Assembly: GCF_002434265.1 (NCBI RefSeq)
Contig: NZ_DJJS01000006.1
Span: forward strand, 868,001 to 932,000
Source: Pseudomonas sp. UBA6562
Lineage (GTDB): Bacteria; Pseudomonadota; Gammaproteobacteria; Pseudomonadales; Pseudomonadaceae
Length of the DNA: 64,000 bases
Direction: 5' to 3'
How positions within the stretch are numbered: position 1 is the stretch's first letter; the number at the start of each line of letters is the position of its first letter. This document shows positions 29,013-38,210 of this stretch, in pieces. The position numbers and the translations under genes were made by a program. Below the pieces are notes generated by a model, which was not told the origin of the DNA, searched no databases, and saw only the letters and a program-made list of their open reading frames with translations.

Positions 29013-29885
29013 TCAGCGAATGTGGGCAAGTACGCCTTGCAACTCGTCCAGGGAGTTGTAGCGAATCACCAGCTGGCCTTTGCCCTTGTTGCCATGGCGG
29101 ATCTGCACCGCAGACCCTAAACGCTCTGCCAAACGCTGTTCGAGGCGGGTGATGTCCGGATCAGACGGGCTCGCTTCGACCGGCTCAGTCGGCCCGTTGA
29201 GCCACTGGCGCACCAGTGCCTCGGTTTGACGCACGGTCAGCCCACGTGCGACAACATGACGCGCCCCTTCCACCTGCCGTTGTTCGTCCAGACCGAGCAG
29301 CGCACGGGCATGGCCCATTTCCAGATCGCCGTGGGCCAGCATGGTCTTGATCGCCTCGGGCAGCGAAATCAACCGCAGCAGGTTGGCCACGGTCACCCGC
29401 GACTTGCCTACGGCGTCGGCCACCTGTTGCTGGGTCAGCTCGAATTCCTGCTGCAAGCGTTGCAGCGCCATGGCCTCTTCCAGAGGGTTGAGGTCTTCGC
29501 GCTGGATGTTCTCGATCAGCGCCATGGCGATGGCCACCTCGTCGGCCACCTCGCGGACCATGGCCGGCACGCTGTCCAGCCCGGCCAGTTGGGTCGCGCG
29601 CCAGCGCCGTTCGCCGGCGATGATCTCGAAGCGCGACTCGCCGATGGGGCGCACCACGATCGGCTGCATCACCCCATGGGTACGGATCGACTGGGCCAGT
29701 TCCTCGAGCGCCTGCTGATCCATGTCACGGCGCGGCTGGTACTTGCCGCGCTGGATCTGCTCCACCGGCAGTTGCTGCAATTCCTTGCGGTCGATCTGGA
29801 CAGCCTGCTCTTCGAGCGCGCTGACGGACGGACCGCTGAGCAGCGCATCCAGCCCACGTCCCAGACCTCGTTTCTTAACGGCCAT
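29013..29885 (-). CDS. parB: Chromosome partitioning protein ParB
   Basis: A 290-residue CTP-dependent DNA clamp that loads at parS and segregates the origin. The N-terminal CTPase domain has the conserved GERRWRATQLAGL motif. A helix-turn-helix region follows (about 150-200; LTQQQVADAVGKSRVTVANL), with a C-terminal dimerisation domain (LEQRLAERLGSAVQIRHGNK). It follows parA by nine bases. The predicted targets, parS sites at 41383 and 42013, lie in recF within the same window. Confidence 0.97.
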   Translation of the reverse strand: MAVKKRGLGRGLDALLSGPSVSALEEQAVQIDRKELQQLPVEQIQRGKYQPRRDMDQQALEELAQSIRTHGVMQPIVVRPIGESRFEIIAGERRWRATQLAGLDSVPAMVREVADEVAIAMALIENIQREDLNPLEEAMALQRLQQEFELTQQQVADAVGKSRVTVANLLRLISLPEAIKTMLAHGDLEMGHARALLGLDEQRQVEGARHVVARGLTVRQTEALVRQWLNGPTEPVEASPSDPDITRLEQRLAERLGSAVQIRHGNKGKGQLVIRYNSLDELQGVLAHIR

Positions 29886-29894
29886 GCGCGATCC

Positions 29895-30683
29895 TCAGAG
29901 TGCCTTCGCAGTGCGTGATTGACGTTGCCGACGCACCAGCTCGCCGGCCAGGGCCAGGTAGGCCTGGGCGCCGCGCGACGACTTGTCGTAGGCCAAGGCC
30001 GGCATGCCGTAGCTCGGCGCCTCGGCAAGGCGGATGTTGCGCGGAATGATGGTGTCGTAGAGCTGCGGACCGAAGTGTTCCTTGAGCTGCGCCGAGACTT
30101 CGTTGTTCAGGCTCAGGCGCGGATCGTACATGGTCCGCAGCAGGCCTTCGATGCGCAGCTCCGGGTTGAGCTTGGCGGCGATGCGCTTGATGTTGTCGAC
30201 CAGGTCGCTCAGCCCTTCGAGCGCGTAGTACTCGCACTGCATGGGGATGATCACGCCATCGGAGGCCACCAGGGCGTTGAGCGTCAGCATCGAAAGCGAC
30301 GGTGGGCAGTCGATGAGGATGAAGTCGTAGTTGTCGCGGATCGGCGCCAGCGCGTTGCGCAGGCGGCTCTCCTTCATCTGCATTTCCAGCAGCACCACTT
30401 CGGCCGCGGTGAGGTCGCGGTTGGCCGGCAGCAACTGGAACTCGCCATGCTCGGAATAGTGAATGGCCTGGCTCAGGTCGCACTCACCGATCAGCAGGTC
30501 GTACACCGAGTGTTCGAGCTCATGCTTGTCGACGCCGCTGCCCATGGTGGCATTGCCCTGCGGATCGAGGTCGATCAGCAGCACACGACGCTTGGTCGCC
30601 GCCAACGAGGCAGCGAGATTGATACAGGTGGTGGTCTTGCCCACGCCACCTTTCTGGTTCGCGATCGCGAATACCTTAGCCAT
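29895..30683 (-). CDS. parA: Chromosome partitioning ATPase ParA
   Basis: A 262-residue Walker-type ATPase. The deviant Walker A motif KGGVGKTT is at 11-18, and the A' and B strands RVLLIDLDPQGNATMG and DFILIDCPPSLSML follow. It has no N-terminal DNA-binding extension, so it is the short chromosomal (Soj-like) type. It forms nucleoid gradients that move ParB-parS complexes. It lies 18 bases after rsmG in the mnmG-rsmG-parA-parB cluster. Confidence 0.97.
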   Translation of the reverse strand: MAKVFAIANQKGGVGKTTTCINLAASLAATKRRVLLIDLDPQGNATMGSGVDKHELEHSVYDLLIGECDLSQAIHYSEHGEFQLLPANRDLTAAEVVLLEMQMKESRLRNALAPIRDNYDFILIDCPPSLSMLTLNALVASDGVIIPMQCEYYALEGLSDLVDNIKRIAAKLNPELRIEGLLRTMYDPRLSLNNEVSAQLKEHFGPQLYDTIIPRNIRLAEAPSYGMPALAYDKSSRGAQAYLALAGELVRRQRQSRTAKAL

Positions 30684-30701
30684 TATTGCGCGTGTTCCCT
30701 G

Positions 30702-31352
30702 TCATGCCTTGCGGCGCAGTGTCAGTAAATGGCGCTGGCCCTGGCAACCGGGGACGGTCAAGGCCTGTTCGCTTTCCACTGTGAAGTCAGGCGGCAATGC
30801 TACCAGTTCATCGGCAGGATGCAGCCCCTTCATTGCGAGCCATTGCGTAGAGAGGTCGCCAAGGTGGCGTGTCCAGTTGGTGAAGTTCTCCATGCTGCTG
30901 AACGCACGAGAGACGATGCCACTGAAGGGTTCGGCAGGTTCGAAGGCTTCCACGCGGCTGTAGACAACGTGCAGGTTGTCCAGCTTCAGCTCCATTTTCA
31001 CCTGGGTCAGGAAGCGGGTTTTCTTACCGTTGCTGTCCAACACCGTGACCTGCTTGTGCGGATGCAGGATGGCCAGGGGAATGCCCGGCATGCCGCCACC
31101 GCTGCCCACGTCCAGCCAACGCTGGCTGTCGCTGTGGATAAACGGCATGACGCTCAGGCTGTCGAGCAAGTGGCGCGAGACCATTTCGTCCGGATCGCGC
31201 ACAGCGGTCAGGTTGTAGGCTTTGTTCCATTTGATCAACAGGCCCAGGTAGGCCAACAGCAGCTCGTGCTGACGCTCGGTCAGTGCTACGCCCAGCTGCT
31301 CGGCGCCTGTGGACAACTCTGCGGCGTGTTGCGGGGAAACCTGCGCGCTCAA
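30702..31352 (-). CDS. rsmG: 16S rRNA m7G527 methyltransferase RsmG
   Basis: A 216-residue S-adenosylmethionine enzyme that methylates G527 of 16S rRNA. The SAM-binding motif is WLDVGSGGGMPGIPLAI. The N-terminal helix region (LGVALTERQHELLLAYLGLL) and KWNKAYNLTAVRDPDEMVSRH match the family. Its start overlaps the mnmG stop by four bases, so translation is probably coupled. Confidence 0.96.
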   Translation of the reverse strand: MSAQVSPQHAAELSTGAEQLGVALTERQHELLLAYLGLLIKWNKAYNLTAVRDPDEMVSRHLLDSLSVMPFIHSDSQRWLDVGSGGGMPGIPLAILHPHKQVTVLDSNGKKTRFLTQVKMELKLDNLHVVYSRVEAFEPAEPFSGIVSRAFSSMENFTNWTRHLGDLSTQWLAMKGLHPADELVALPPDFTVESEQALTVPGCQGQRHLLTLRRKA

Positions 31353-33244
31353 ACGTTCAACTCCAGTTCGCGACCGGCGCCGCGTTTCTTCAGATGGATC
31401 AGCAACAGGGAAATCGCCGCCGGCGTGACGCCTGGGATACGTGAAGCCTGCCCCAGGGTTTCGGGGCGGGTCTGGCCGAGCTTGCCCTGGATCTCCTTGG
31501 ACAGACCGGAGATCCCGGCGTAGTCGATATCCACAGGCAGACGGGTGTCCTCGCTGGCGCGCAGGCGGGCGATCTCGTCCTGTTGGCGGTCGATGTAGCC
31601 GGCGTACTTGGTCTTGATCTCGACCTGCTCGGCCACCTGCGCCGGCACGGCTTCGCCGCCGGTCACTTCGATCAGCCCGGCATAGTCGACTTCCGGGCGG
31701 GTCAGCAGGTTGAGCAGGCTGTACTCATGGCTCAGGGGCGTGCCGAACTTTTCCGACACGGCATCGCCCTGCGGGGTATTGGGGCGCACCCAGGTGCTCT
31801 TGAGGCGCTGCTCTTCGCGCTCGATGCCTTCGCGCTTGGCGCAGAAGGCGGCCCAACGCGCGTCGTCGATCAGGCCCAGCTCGCGGCCCTTCTCGGTCAG
31901 ACGCAGGTCGGCGTTGTCCTCGCGCAGGATCAGGCGGTATTCGGCCCGCGAGGTGAACATGCGGTACGGCTCTTGGGTGCCGAGGGTGATCAGGTCGTCG
32001 ACCAGCACGCCGATGTACGCCTCGTCGCGGCGTGGGCACCAGCTGTCCTTGCCCTGCGCCCGCAGCGCGGCGTTGGTGCCGGCCAGCAAACCTTGCGCGC
32101 CGGCCTCTTCGTAACCGGTGGTGCCGTTGATCTGCCCGGCGAAGAACAGACCGGCGATGACTTTGGTTTCCAGGCTGTACTTGAGGTCGCGCGGGTCGAA
32201 GTAGTCGTATTCGATGGCGTAACCGGGACGCACGATGTGCGCGTTCTCCATGCCGCGGATCGAGCGCACCACTTGCAGTTGCACGTCGAAGGGCAGCGAG
32301 GTGGAGATGCCGTTGGGGTACAGCTCGTGGGTGTTCAGGCCTTCGGGCTCGATGAACACCTGATGGCTGTCCTTGTCGGCGAAGCGGTGGATCTTGTCTT
32401 CGATCGACGGGCAGTAGCGCGGGCCGATGCCTTCGATCATGCCCGAGTACATCGGCGAGCGGTCGAGGTTGGCGGCGATGATCTCGTGGGTACGCGCGTT
32501 GGTGTGGGTGATCCAGCAGCTGACCTGCCGCGGGTGCAGTTGCGCATCGCCCATGAACGACATGACCGGGATCGGCGTGTCGCCGGGTTGCTCGGTCATT
32601 ACCGAGAAGTCCACCGAACGGCCGTCGATGCGCGGCGGCGTGCCGGTCTTCAGGCGACCGACGCGCAGCGGCAGTTCACGCATGCGCTTGGCCAGGGCCA
32701 TGGCGGGCGGATCGCCGGCGCGGCCACCGGAGTAGTTCTGCATGCCGATGTGGATAAGTCCGCCGAGGAAGGTGCCGGTGGTCAGGACCACGGCGTCGGC
32801 ATGGAAACGCAGACCCATCTGCGTGACCACGCCTTTGACCTCGCTCTGTTCGACGATCAGGTCGTCGCAGGCCTGCTGGAATATCCACAGGTTGGGTTGG
32901 TTTTCCAGAATCTCGCGCACCACTGCCTTGTAGATGGCGCGGTCCGCCTGGGCACGGGTGGCCCGCACCGCAGGGCCTTTGCGGTTGTTCAATACGCGGA
33001 ACTGGATACCGCTCATATCGGTGGCCAACGCCATGGCGCCGCCGAGCGCATCGATCTCCTTGACCAGATGGCTCTTGCCGATACCGCCGATGGCGGGGTT
33101 GCAGCTCATGTGACCGAGGGTTTCCACGTTGTGGGTCAGCAACAGGGTTTTCACACCCATGCGTGCTGAGGCAAGCGCAGCCTCGGTACCGGCATGGCCG
33201 CCGCCGATGACGATCACTTCAAAACGGGAAGGGAAATCCACCAC
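31349..33244 (-). CDS. mnmG: tRNA uridine-34 carboxymethylaminomethyl modification enzyme MnmG
   Basis: A 631-residue FAD enzyme that works with MnmE to build cmnm5U34 in tRNAs. The dinucleotide motif VIVIGGGHAGTEAALASARM is at the N-terminus, the conserved CNPAIGGIGKSHLVKEIDAL follows, and GTFLGGLIHIG precedes the insertion domain. The helical C-terminal domain (about 550-631) binds tRNA and MnmE. Length is that of E. coli MnmG (629). Its upstream region is the origin-like stretch 33245-33755. Confidence 0.97.
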   Translation of the reverse strand: MVDFPSRFEVIVIGGGHAGTEAALASARMGVKTLLLTHNVETLGHMSCNPAIGGIGKSHLVKEIDALGGAMALATDMSGIQFRVLNNRKGPAVRATRAQADRAIYKAVVREILENQPNLWIFQQACDDLIVEQSEVKGVVTQMGLRFHADAVVLTTGTFLGGLIHIGMQNYSGGRAGDPPAMALAKRMRELPLRVGRLKTGTPPRIDGRSVDFSVMTEQPGDTPIPVMSFMGDAQLHPRQVSCWITHTNARTHEIIAANLDRSPMYSGMIEGIGPRYCPSIEDKIHRFADKDSHQVFIEPEGLNTHELYPNGISTSLPFDVQLQVVRSIRGMENAHIVRPGYAIEYDYFDPRDLKYSLETKVIAGLFFAGQINGTTGYEEAGAQGLLAGTNAALRAQGKDSWCPRRDEAYIGVLVDDLITLGTQEPYRMFTSRAEYRLILREDNADLRLTEKGRELGLIDDARWAAFCAKREGIEREEQRLKSTWVRPNTPQGDAVSEKFGTPLSHEYSLLNLLTRPEVDYAGLIEVTGGEAVPAQVAEQVEIKTKYAGYIDRQQDEIARLRASEDTRLPVDIDYAGISGLSKEIQGKLGQTRPETLGQASRIPGVTPAAISLLLIHLKKRGAGRELELNV

Positions 33245-33339
33245 GCACCTCGTGCCTGTTTTTGCGAATAAAGAAGGTAAGCCGGCAAGTATAGGGAATT
33301 CACCCCTCCCAAAGAAACCGTCTGAGCAAAATTTGATCA

Positions 33340-33620
33340 GGCTGTGGATGAGTGGCAGTTATAGAAATTAACAAGGTAGATATTTAAAAAGCTTTACTGC
33401 TGTTACTACTCTTATGCACACCTTTATCTGTGGATAGATCTATAGAAGCCTTTTAATACGTGGCATACAGCGTTTCAAAACCCTGTGGCTCACTGCCTAT
33501 GAGCCATCTGCACAAGTCTGTGTAGCCTGTGTATAACTAGCCTATTTACACACAACGTGTTTTTTCCTCAGGCAAAGAGCCTGCTTATCAACTGAGCTTA
33601 GGCACAGTTTTCCACAGGGC
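33340..33620. other. Second origin-like region between mnmG and mnmE
   Basis: The 511-base gap 33245-33755 holds no gene. It contains DnaA-box-type 9-mers: TTATGCACA (33412-33420), TTATACACA on the minus strand (33528-33536) and TTTTCCACA (33608-33616). Near matches are CTATCCACA (minus, 33429-33437) and TCATCCACA (minus, 33343-33351). The AT-rich stretch 33355-33415 precedes them. The part 33386-33436 has the same element order as the dnaA-proximal origin. Classical work on pseudomonads reported two plasmid-replicating origin fragments in this neighbourhood; whether this one fires in the chromosome is unknown. Confidence 0.6.
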
Positions 33621-33755
33621 TTAGCCTGGGTGTAATGAGCAAGCGATGGGGTATGGGAAGGTGCAGCGAGAGGAAGAAACGCGGCGTGCCTGTGCATAAG
33701 CGGCACGGATCGGCGCTACCCCCTCACGGACGAAGGGGGCGAACGGCGCCGAAGG

Positions 33756-35126
33756 TCATTTGCCGATACAGAAACTCGAGAAGATACGACCGAGCAGATC
33801 GTCCGAGCTGAACGCGCCGGTGATCTCGCCCAAAGCCTGTTGAGCCTGTCGCAGGTCTTCGGCCAGCAGCTCGCCGGCGCCCGCCAGGGTCAGCTGGGCG
33901 TGCCCGTGCTGGAGATGGTCGCTGGCCAGGCGCAAGGCCTCCAGATGGCGACGACGGGCGCTGAAACCGCTCTCTGCGGTCTGCTCGTAGCCCATGCAGG
34001 CCTTGAGGTGTTCGCGCAGCAGTTCGAGGCCCTGGTCGCCCTCCTTGGCGCTCAGGGTGATGGTGACGTGGCCGTCTGCGCCTTGCTGCAAGCCGACCGC
34101 TTCGCCGCTCAGGTCGGCTTTGTTACGGATCAGCGTGACCGTACCGGGCGCGGGCCGCTGCACCAGGAACTCGGGCCACAGCGCGAATGGGTCGGCCGCT
34201 TCCGGCGCCGTGGAGTCCACCACCAGCAGCACCCGATCGGCCTCGCCGATGGCCTTGAGGGCGCGCTCCACCCCGATGCGCTCGACCTGATCGCTGGTGT
34301 CGCGCAGCCCTGCGGTATCGACCACGTGCAGCGGCATGCCGTCGATGTGGATATGTTCGCGCAGGATGTCCCGCGTGGTACCGGCGATGTCGGTGACGAT
34401 GGCCGCTTCGCGCCCTGCCAGCTGGTTGAGCAGGCTCGACTTGCCGGCATTGGGCCGGCCGGCGATCACCACCGTCATGCCGTCGCGCAGCAAGGCACCC
34501 TGCCCGGCTTCGCGCTGCACTGTGGACAACTCGCGGCGCACCGCTTCGAGCATCGACAGCACATGGCCGTCGGCGAGAAAGTCGATTTCCTCTTCCGGGA
34601 AGTCGATGGCGGCCTCGACGTAGATGCGCAGCGCGATCAGCGCCTCGGTCAGGGAATGCACGCGTTTGGAAAACTCGCCTTGCAACGAACGCAAGGCATT
34701 GCGCGCCGCCTGGGCCGAGCTGGCTTCGATGAGGTCGGCGATGGCTTCGGCCTGGGCCAGGTCGAGCTTGTCGTTGAGAAACGCCCGCTCGCTGAACTCG
34801 CCGGGCCGCGCCAGGCGGCAGCCCAACGCCACGCAGCGCTGCAGCAGCATGTCCAGTACCACGGGCCCGCCATGGCCTTGCAGCTCCAGCACGTCTTCGC
34901 CCGTGAAGGAATTGGGGCCAGGGAAGAACAACGCGATGCCTTCGTCCAGCACTAGGCCGTCTTCGGCGCGGAACGGTCCGTAGTGGGCATGGCGGGGCGT
35001 GAGCGCCCGGCCGGTGATGATCTCGCCGGCTTTCTTGGCCAGCGGCCCCGAAAGCCTGACGATGCCGACGCCACCCCGACCTTGAGCGGTCGCGATGGCG
35101 GTGATGGTTTCACGCGCGGTGTGCAT
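33756..35126 (-). CDS. mnmE: tRNA modification GTPase MnmE
   Basis: A 456-residue, potassium-activated GTPase that partners MnmG. The N-terminal folate-binding domain (1-118) is followed by helical domain and an inserted G domain with G1 GRPNAGKS at 223-230, G2/G3 IAGTTRDILREHI and DTAGLRDTSDQVE, and G4-type RNKADL. The protein ends in FCIGK, the conserved C-terminal motif with the catalytic cysteine. It is separated from mnmG by the origin-like region, so the two are transcribed separately. Confidence 0.97.
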   Translation of the reverse strand: MHTARETITAIATAQGRGGVGIVRLSGPLAKKAGEIITGRALTPRHAHYGPFRAEDGLVLDEGIALFFPGPNSFTGEDVLELQGHGGPVVLDMLLQRCVALGCRLARPGEFSERAFLNDKLDLAQAEAIADLIEASSAQAARNALRSLQGEFSKRVHSLTEALIALRIYVEAAIDFPEEEIDFLADGHVLSMLEAVRRELSTVQREAGQGALLRDGMTVVIAGRPNAGKSSLLNQLAGREAAIVTDIAGTTRDILREHIHIDGMPLHVVDTAGLRDTSDQVERIGVERALKAIGEADRVLLVVDSTAPEAADPFALWPEFLVQRPAPGTVTLIRNKADLSGEAVGLQQGADGHVTITLSAKEGDQGLELLREHLKACMGYEQTAESGFSARRRHLEALRLASDHLQHGHAQLTLAGAGELLAEDLRQAQQALGEITGAFSSDDLLGRIFSSFCIGK

Positions 35127-35161
35127 GCTCGAAAGCCTCCATTGGCTGAATCACAGATAGC

Positions 35162-35188
35162 AAAACGCCCCACGATGGGGGCGTTTTT
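35162..35188 (-). terminator. Terminator after yidC
   Basis: AAAACGCCCC, ACGATG loop region, GGGGCGTTTTT: a GC stem with A and T runs on both flanks in the gap between yidC and mnmE. On the minus strand it ends in GTTTTGC and lies 25 bases after the yidC stop. Confidence 0.8.
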
Positions 35189-35212
35189 ATTCACAGGTTA
35201 GACCGCAGCCTG

Positions 35213-36895
35213 TCAGACGACCGCTTTCTTGTTGGCCGCCTCGATGCGACGGGTGATGTACCACTGCTGCGAAATCGACAGGCAGTTGTTCACAACCCAG
35301 TACAGCACCAGACCAGCCGGGAACCACAGGAAGAAGAAGGTGAAGACGATCGGCATCATTTTCATCACCTTGGCCTGCATCGGATCGGGCGGCGTCGGGT
35401 TCAGGCGCTGCTGGATGAACATGGTGGCGCCCATGATGATCGGCAGGATGAAGAACGGATCCTTGATCGACAGGTCGGTGATCCACAGGATCCACGGCGC
35501 CTGGCGCATCTCGACGCTTTCCAGCAGTACCCAGTACAAGGACAGGAAGACCGGCATCTGCACCAGAATCGGCAGGCAGCCGCCCAGCGGGTTGATCTTC
35601 TCTTTCTTGTACAGCTCCATCATCGCCTGGGACATCTTCTGGCGATCGTCACCGAAGCGTTCCTTGAGCGCGGCCAGTTTCGGCGCCACGGCGCGCATGC
35701 GGGCCATGGAACGGTAGCTGGCGGCGGACAGCGGGAAGAACAGGCCTTTGATCAGCATGGTCAGCACGATGATCGACCAGCCCCAGTTGCCCAGGATGCT
35801 GTGGATATGTTGCAGCAGCCAGAAGATCGGCTGGGCGATGAACCACAGGAAGCCGTAGTCGACGGTCAGTTCCAGGCCTGGGGACAACGCTTTGAGTTTG
35901 GCCTGGCTCTTGGGGCCGGCGTACAGCACGGCGCTGGTTTCGGCTTTGCCGCCGGCCGGCACGCTGATGGCCGGGCCGGTGTAACCGATGATGTAGTTGC
36001 CCTGGCTGTCTTTGCGCGTCTGCACCACGTTGTTTTCGGACTTGGCGGGAATCCACGCGGTCACGAAGTAGTGCTGCAGCCAGGCGACCCAGCCACCGGA
36101 TACGGTTTCCTGCAGGCTGCCCTTGTCCATGTCTTTCATCGACACTTTCTTGTAGGGCTCTTCCTTGGTCCACAGCGCCGCACCCAGGTAGGTGGCGGTG
36201 CCGGTCGCGGTGCTCGAGGAAGGATCGGAGCTGGCGTCACGCTTGAGCTGGGCGAACAGGTTGCCGTTCCAGGCCTGAGCGCTCTGGTTGTCGATCAAGT
36301 AGCTGACGTTCAGGTCGTACTCGCCGCGCTTGAAGGTGAAGCGCTTGATGTAGTTGACGCCGTTGTCGCTGAACGTGAGGTCGACCACCAATTGCTGCTG
36401 ACCGTCGGCCAGTTGGTAGCTCTTCTGCTCGGCGGCGTACAGCGGGCGACCGCTGCTGCGGGCATCCGGGCCGTTGGCGCCGGTCAGGCCGCTTTGCGCG
36501 AGGTAGACGCGCTCGCCACCGTTGTCGAACAGCTGGAAAGGAATTTCCGGATGGTCTTGGCGACGTGGGTAGGTGGGCAGGGTCAGCTGGACGACATCGC
36601 CACCGACCGGGTCGATAGCCAGGTTCAGGACATCCGTCTTGATCCGGATCAGGTCCTTGCTGACCGCCACGGGGGCCAGTTCGGTCGGGCTGGATTCAGC
36701 AGTGGTGCTCGGCACATCGGCGTTGGCACCGCTGTTACCGGTCGCCGTGGTGTCCGGCAAAGCCGGGGCGGCGTTATTGGCAGCAGCATGCTGAGTCGGC
36801 AAGGCGGCCTGCCCGTAGTTCTCGTTCCATTTCAGGACCAGAACGTAGGACACGATTGCCAGGGCGACGATCAGGATCGTGCGTTTAATATCCAT
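35213..36895 (-). CDS. yidC: Membrane protein insertase YidC
   Basis: A 560-residue insertase that places proteins such as AtpE and AtpB in the inner membrane. A first membrane helix (residues 5-22) is followed by the large periplasmic beta-supersandwich (about 55-340). The conserved five-helix core starts near GLELTVDYGFLWFIAQPIFW and includes GWSIIVLTMLIKGLFFPLS with the hydrophilic-groove arginine in SYRSMARMRAVAPKL. The C-terminus is short and basic. It lies two bases after yidD. Confidence 0.97.
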   Translation of the reverse strand: MDIKRTILIVALAIVSYVLVLKWNENYGQAALPTQHAAANNAAPALPDTTATGNSGANADVPSTTAESSPTELAPVAVSKDLIRIKTDVLNLAIDPVGGDVVQLTLPTYPRRQDHPEIPFQLFDNGGERVYLAQSGLTGANGPDARSSGRPLYAAEQKSYQLADGQQQLVVDLTFSDNGVNYIKRFTFKRGEYDLNVSYLIDNQSAQAWNGNLFAQLKRDASSDPSSSTATGTATYLGAALWTKEEPYKKVSMKDMDKGSLQETVSGGWVAWLQHYFVTAWIPAKSENNVVQTRKDSQGNYIIGYTGPAISVPAGGKAETSAVLYAGPKSQAKLKALSPGLELTVDYGFLWFIAQPIFWLLQHIHSILGNWGWSIIVLTMLIKGLFFPLSAASYRSMARMRAVAPKLAALKERFGDDRQKMSQAMMELYKKEKINPLGGCLPILVQMPVFLSLYWVLLESVEMRQAPWILWITDLSIKDPFFILPIIMGATMFIQQRLNPTPPDPMQAKVMKMMPIVFTFFFLWFPAGLVLYWVVNNCLSISQQWYITRRIEAANKKAVV

Positions 36896-36897
36896 GA

Positions 36898-37143
36898 TTA
36901 CTCGGCTATCGAAGAAGTTCGGGAGGAAGGCGCTGGCGGAACGGGATCATAACCACCGTCGTTCCACGGATTACATCGCCCCAGGCGACGAACGGTTAGC
37001 CACCCACCACGCAAGAGGCCATGGGTTTCGATGGCTTCATAGGCGTAACAGGAGCAACTGGGGTAGAAACGACAGTGACTGGCCATCAGTGGACTAATGG
37101 CGTAGCGGTAAAACTGGATCGGGACGAGTGCCAGTTTACGCAT
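36898..37143 (-). CDS. yidD: Membrane insertion efficiency factor YidD
   Basis: An 81-residue protein of the YidD (DUF37) family that assists YidC. The conserved YRYAISPLMASHCRFYPSCS and the cysteines (CSCYA), followed by ETHGLLRGGWLTVRRLGRCN, identify it. Its start overlaps the rnpA end by eight bases, and it precedes yidC, the typical order. Confidence 0.93.
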   Translation of the reverse strand: MRKLALVPIQFYRYAISPLMASHCRFYPSCSCYAYEAIETHGLLRGGWLTVRRLGRCNPWNDGGYDPVPPAPSSRTSSIAE

Positions 37144-37540
37144 CGTGACTGTCTACCCCTGCGGTGTCGGCAGTGACCGCTGGAGAGGGACGACTGCGTA
37201 CGAGCCGTTTCCAGAGCTTGCCAAAATGTTGGTGCAATTCTGGGTTTTCTATCTCGCCCAACCCCTTGCGCGCGACGATCACGATGTCGAGACCAGCAAG
37301 GCTCTGCTGGTTCCGGCGAAAGGAATCACGCATCAAACGTTTGAGGCGATTGCGCTGAACAGAGAGCTTGACGCTCTTTTTCCCGATCACCAGGCCTAGC
37401 CGTGGCAGGTCGAGACCGTTTTCACGCGCAAGGATCAGCAGGTTTTTCCCTGGAACCTTGCCGGTTGGGGAGTCGAAGACCGCTTTGAAGTGCCGAGGTA
37501 TAAGCAGTCGCTTATCCCGACTGAAGTCCTGACTCACCAC
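37136..37540 (-). CDS. rnpA: Ribonuclease P protein component
   Basis: A 134-residue basic protein of RNase P, which matures tRNA 5' ends. The RNR motif NRLKRLMRDSFR is present. The start is taken as GTG at 37540 (MVSQDFSRDKRLL), which matches the usual pseudomonad N-terminus. The frame stays open upstream toward rpmH, and a longer start would run into that gene. A C-terminal tail (RPSPAVTADTAGVDSHDA) overlaps yidD. It lies 13 bases after rpmH. Confidence 0.93.
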   Translation of the reverse strand: MVSQDFSRDKRLLIPRHFKAVFDSPTGKVPGKNLLILARENGLDLPRLGLVIGKKSVKLSVQRNRLKRLMRDSFRRNQQSLAGLDIVIVARKGLGEIENPELHQHFGKLWKRLVRSRPSPAVTADTAGVDSHDA

Positions 37541-37553
37541 CTGTGCCGGAGAA

Positions 37554-37688
37554 TCAAACAGCCAGACGCTTACGGCCTTTGGCACGACGACGCGACAGGA
37601 CGGCGCGGCCGTTCTTGGTGGCCATACGGGCACGGAAGCCGTGGGTGCGAGCGCGTTTGATGGTGCTGGGTTGGAAAGTACGTTTCAT
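37554..37688 (-). CDS. rpmH: 50S ribosomal protein L34
   Basis: A 44-residue protein, [18 protein letters not shown] to GRKRLAV, the canonical L34 length and sequence pattern with 15 or more Arg/Lys residues. It is the first gene of the rpmH-rnpA-yidD-yidC cluster and reads away from the origin. It has a good sigma-70 promoter 60 bases upstream. Confidence 0.98.
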
Positions 37689-37747
37689 GGCGTGCTACCT
37701 GGTTTGTAAACAACGGGTCGGAATGACCCCTTTTTAAGAGACCGGCG

Positions 37748-37776
37748 ATTCTAGAGAAAGCAAGGCCATAGGTCAA
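37748..37776 (-). promoter_or_regulatory. Sigma-70 promoter of rpmH
   Basis: On the minus strand TTGACC (37776-37771) and TAGAAT (37753-37748) are exactly 17 bases apart, with the -10 about 60 bases before the rpmH ATG. Both hexamers are 5/6 matches. Confidence 0.8.
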
Positions 37777-37859
37777 TTTCCAACCAGCCTTTACTTGTGA
37801 CCTGTGGTCGGCGAGCCGACTGGCGGAGCGAGACCGATTTTTTCGTCGGTCCACGAACC

Positions 37860-38210
37860 GGACAACATTGAAAATAAAGAGAGAGATATAAAAAGCTTTT
37901 TTAAAGAATCTATAACTCTTAGGCAGCCCCCTATCTGTGGATAACCTTCGCAAGACCAGATAATTCAAGCTGTACAGAGGATGACAAGTCTGTCCGTAAT
38001 CGGTGCTGTGGATGTGCTGCACCTGCGCTCAACCTGTGGACATCTTGACTATTTATCCACATCCGACTTATACACAGGCTATGGGCCCGGGTTGTGCATA
38101 GCCCTCAGTAGTGGTTATCCACAGAGCTTATGCACAAGATAAAACGGTATATACGTCAAAATATGGCGTATTCGTCTTAGCTGAACTCGCTGTGACGTGT
38201 GGATAAGTTT
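37860..38210. other. Replication origin oriC (rpmH-dnaA gap)
   Basis: The gap 37689-38274 (586 bases) has no gene. It contains an AT-rich unwinding candidate at 37868-37920 and six exact DnaA boxes TTATNCACA: 37936-37944 (minus), 38053-38061, 38068-38076, 38115-38123, 38128-38136 (all plus) and 38198-38206 (minus). Near matches occur at 38008 and 38093. This is the classic pseudomonad oriC position. Start firing is known for this location in the genus; the exact unwinding point here is inferred. Confidence 0.93.

Noticed and set aside
33719..33739. CCCCCT/AGGGGG inverted repeat after mnmE as a terminator
   Set aside because: The stem is short with an eight-base loop and has no T-run.
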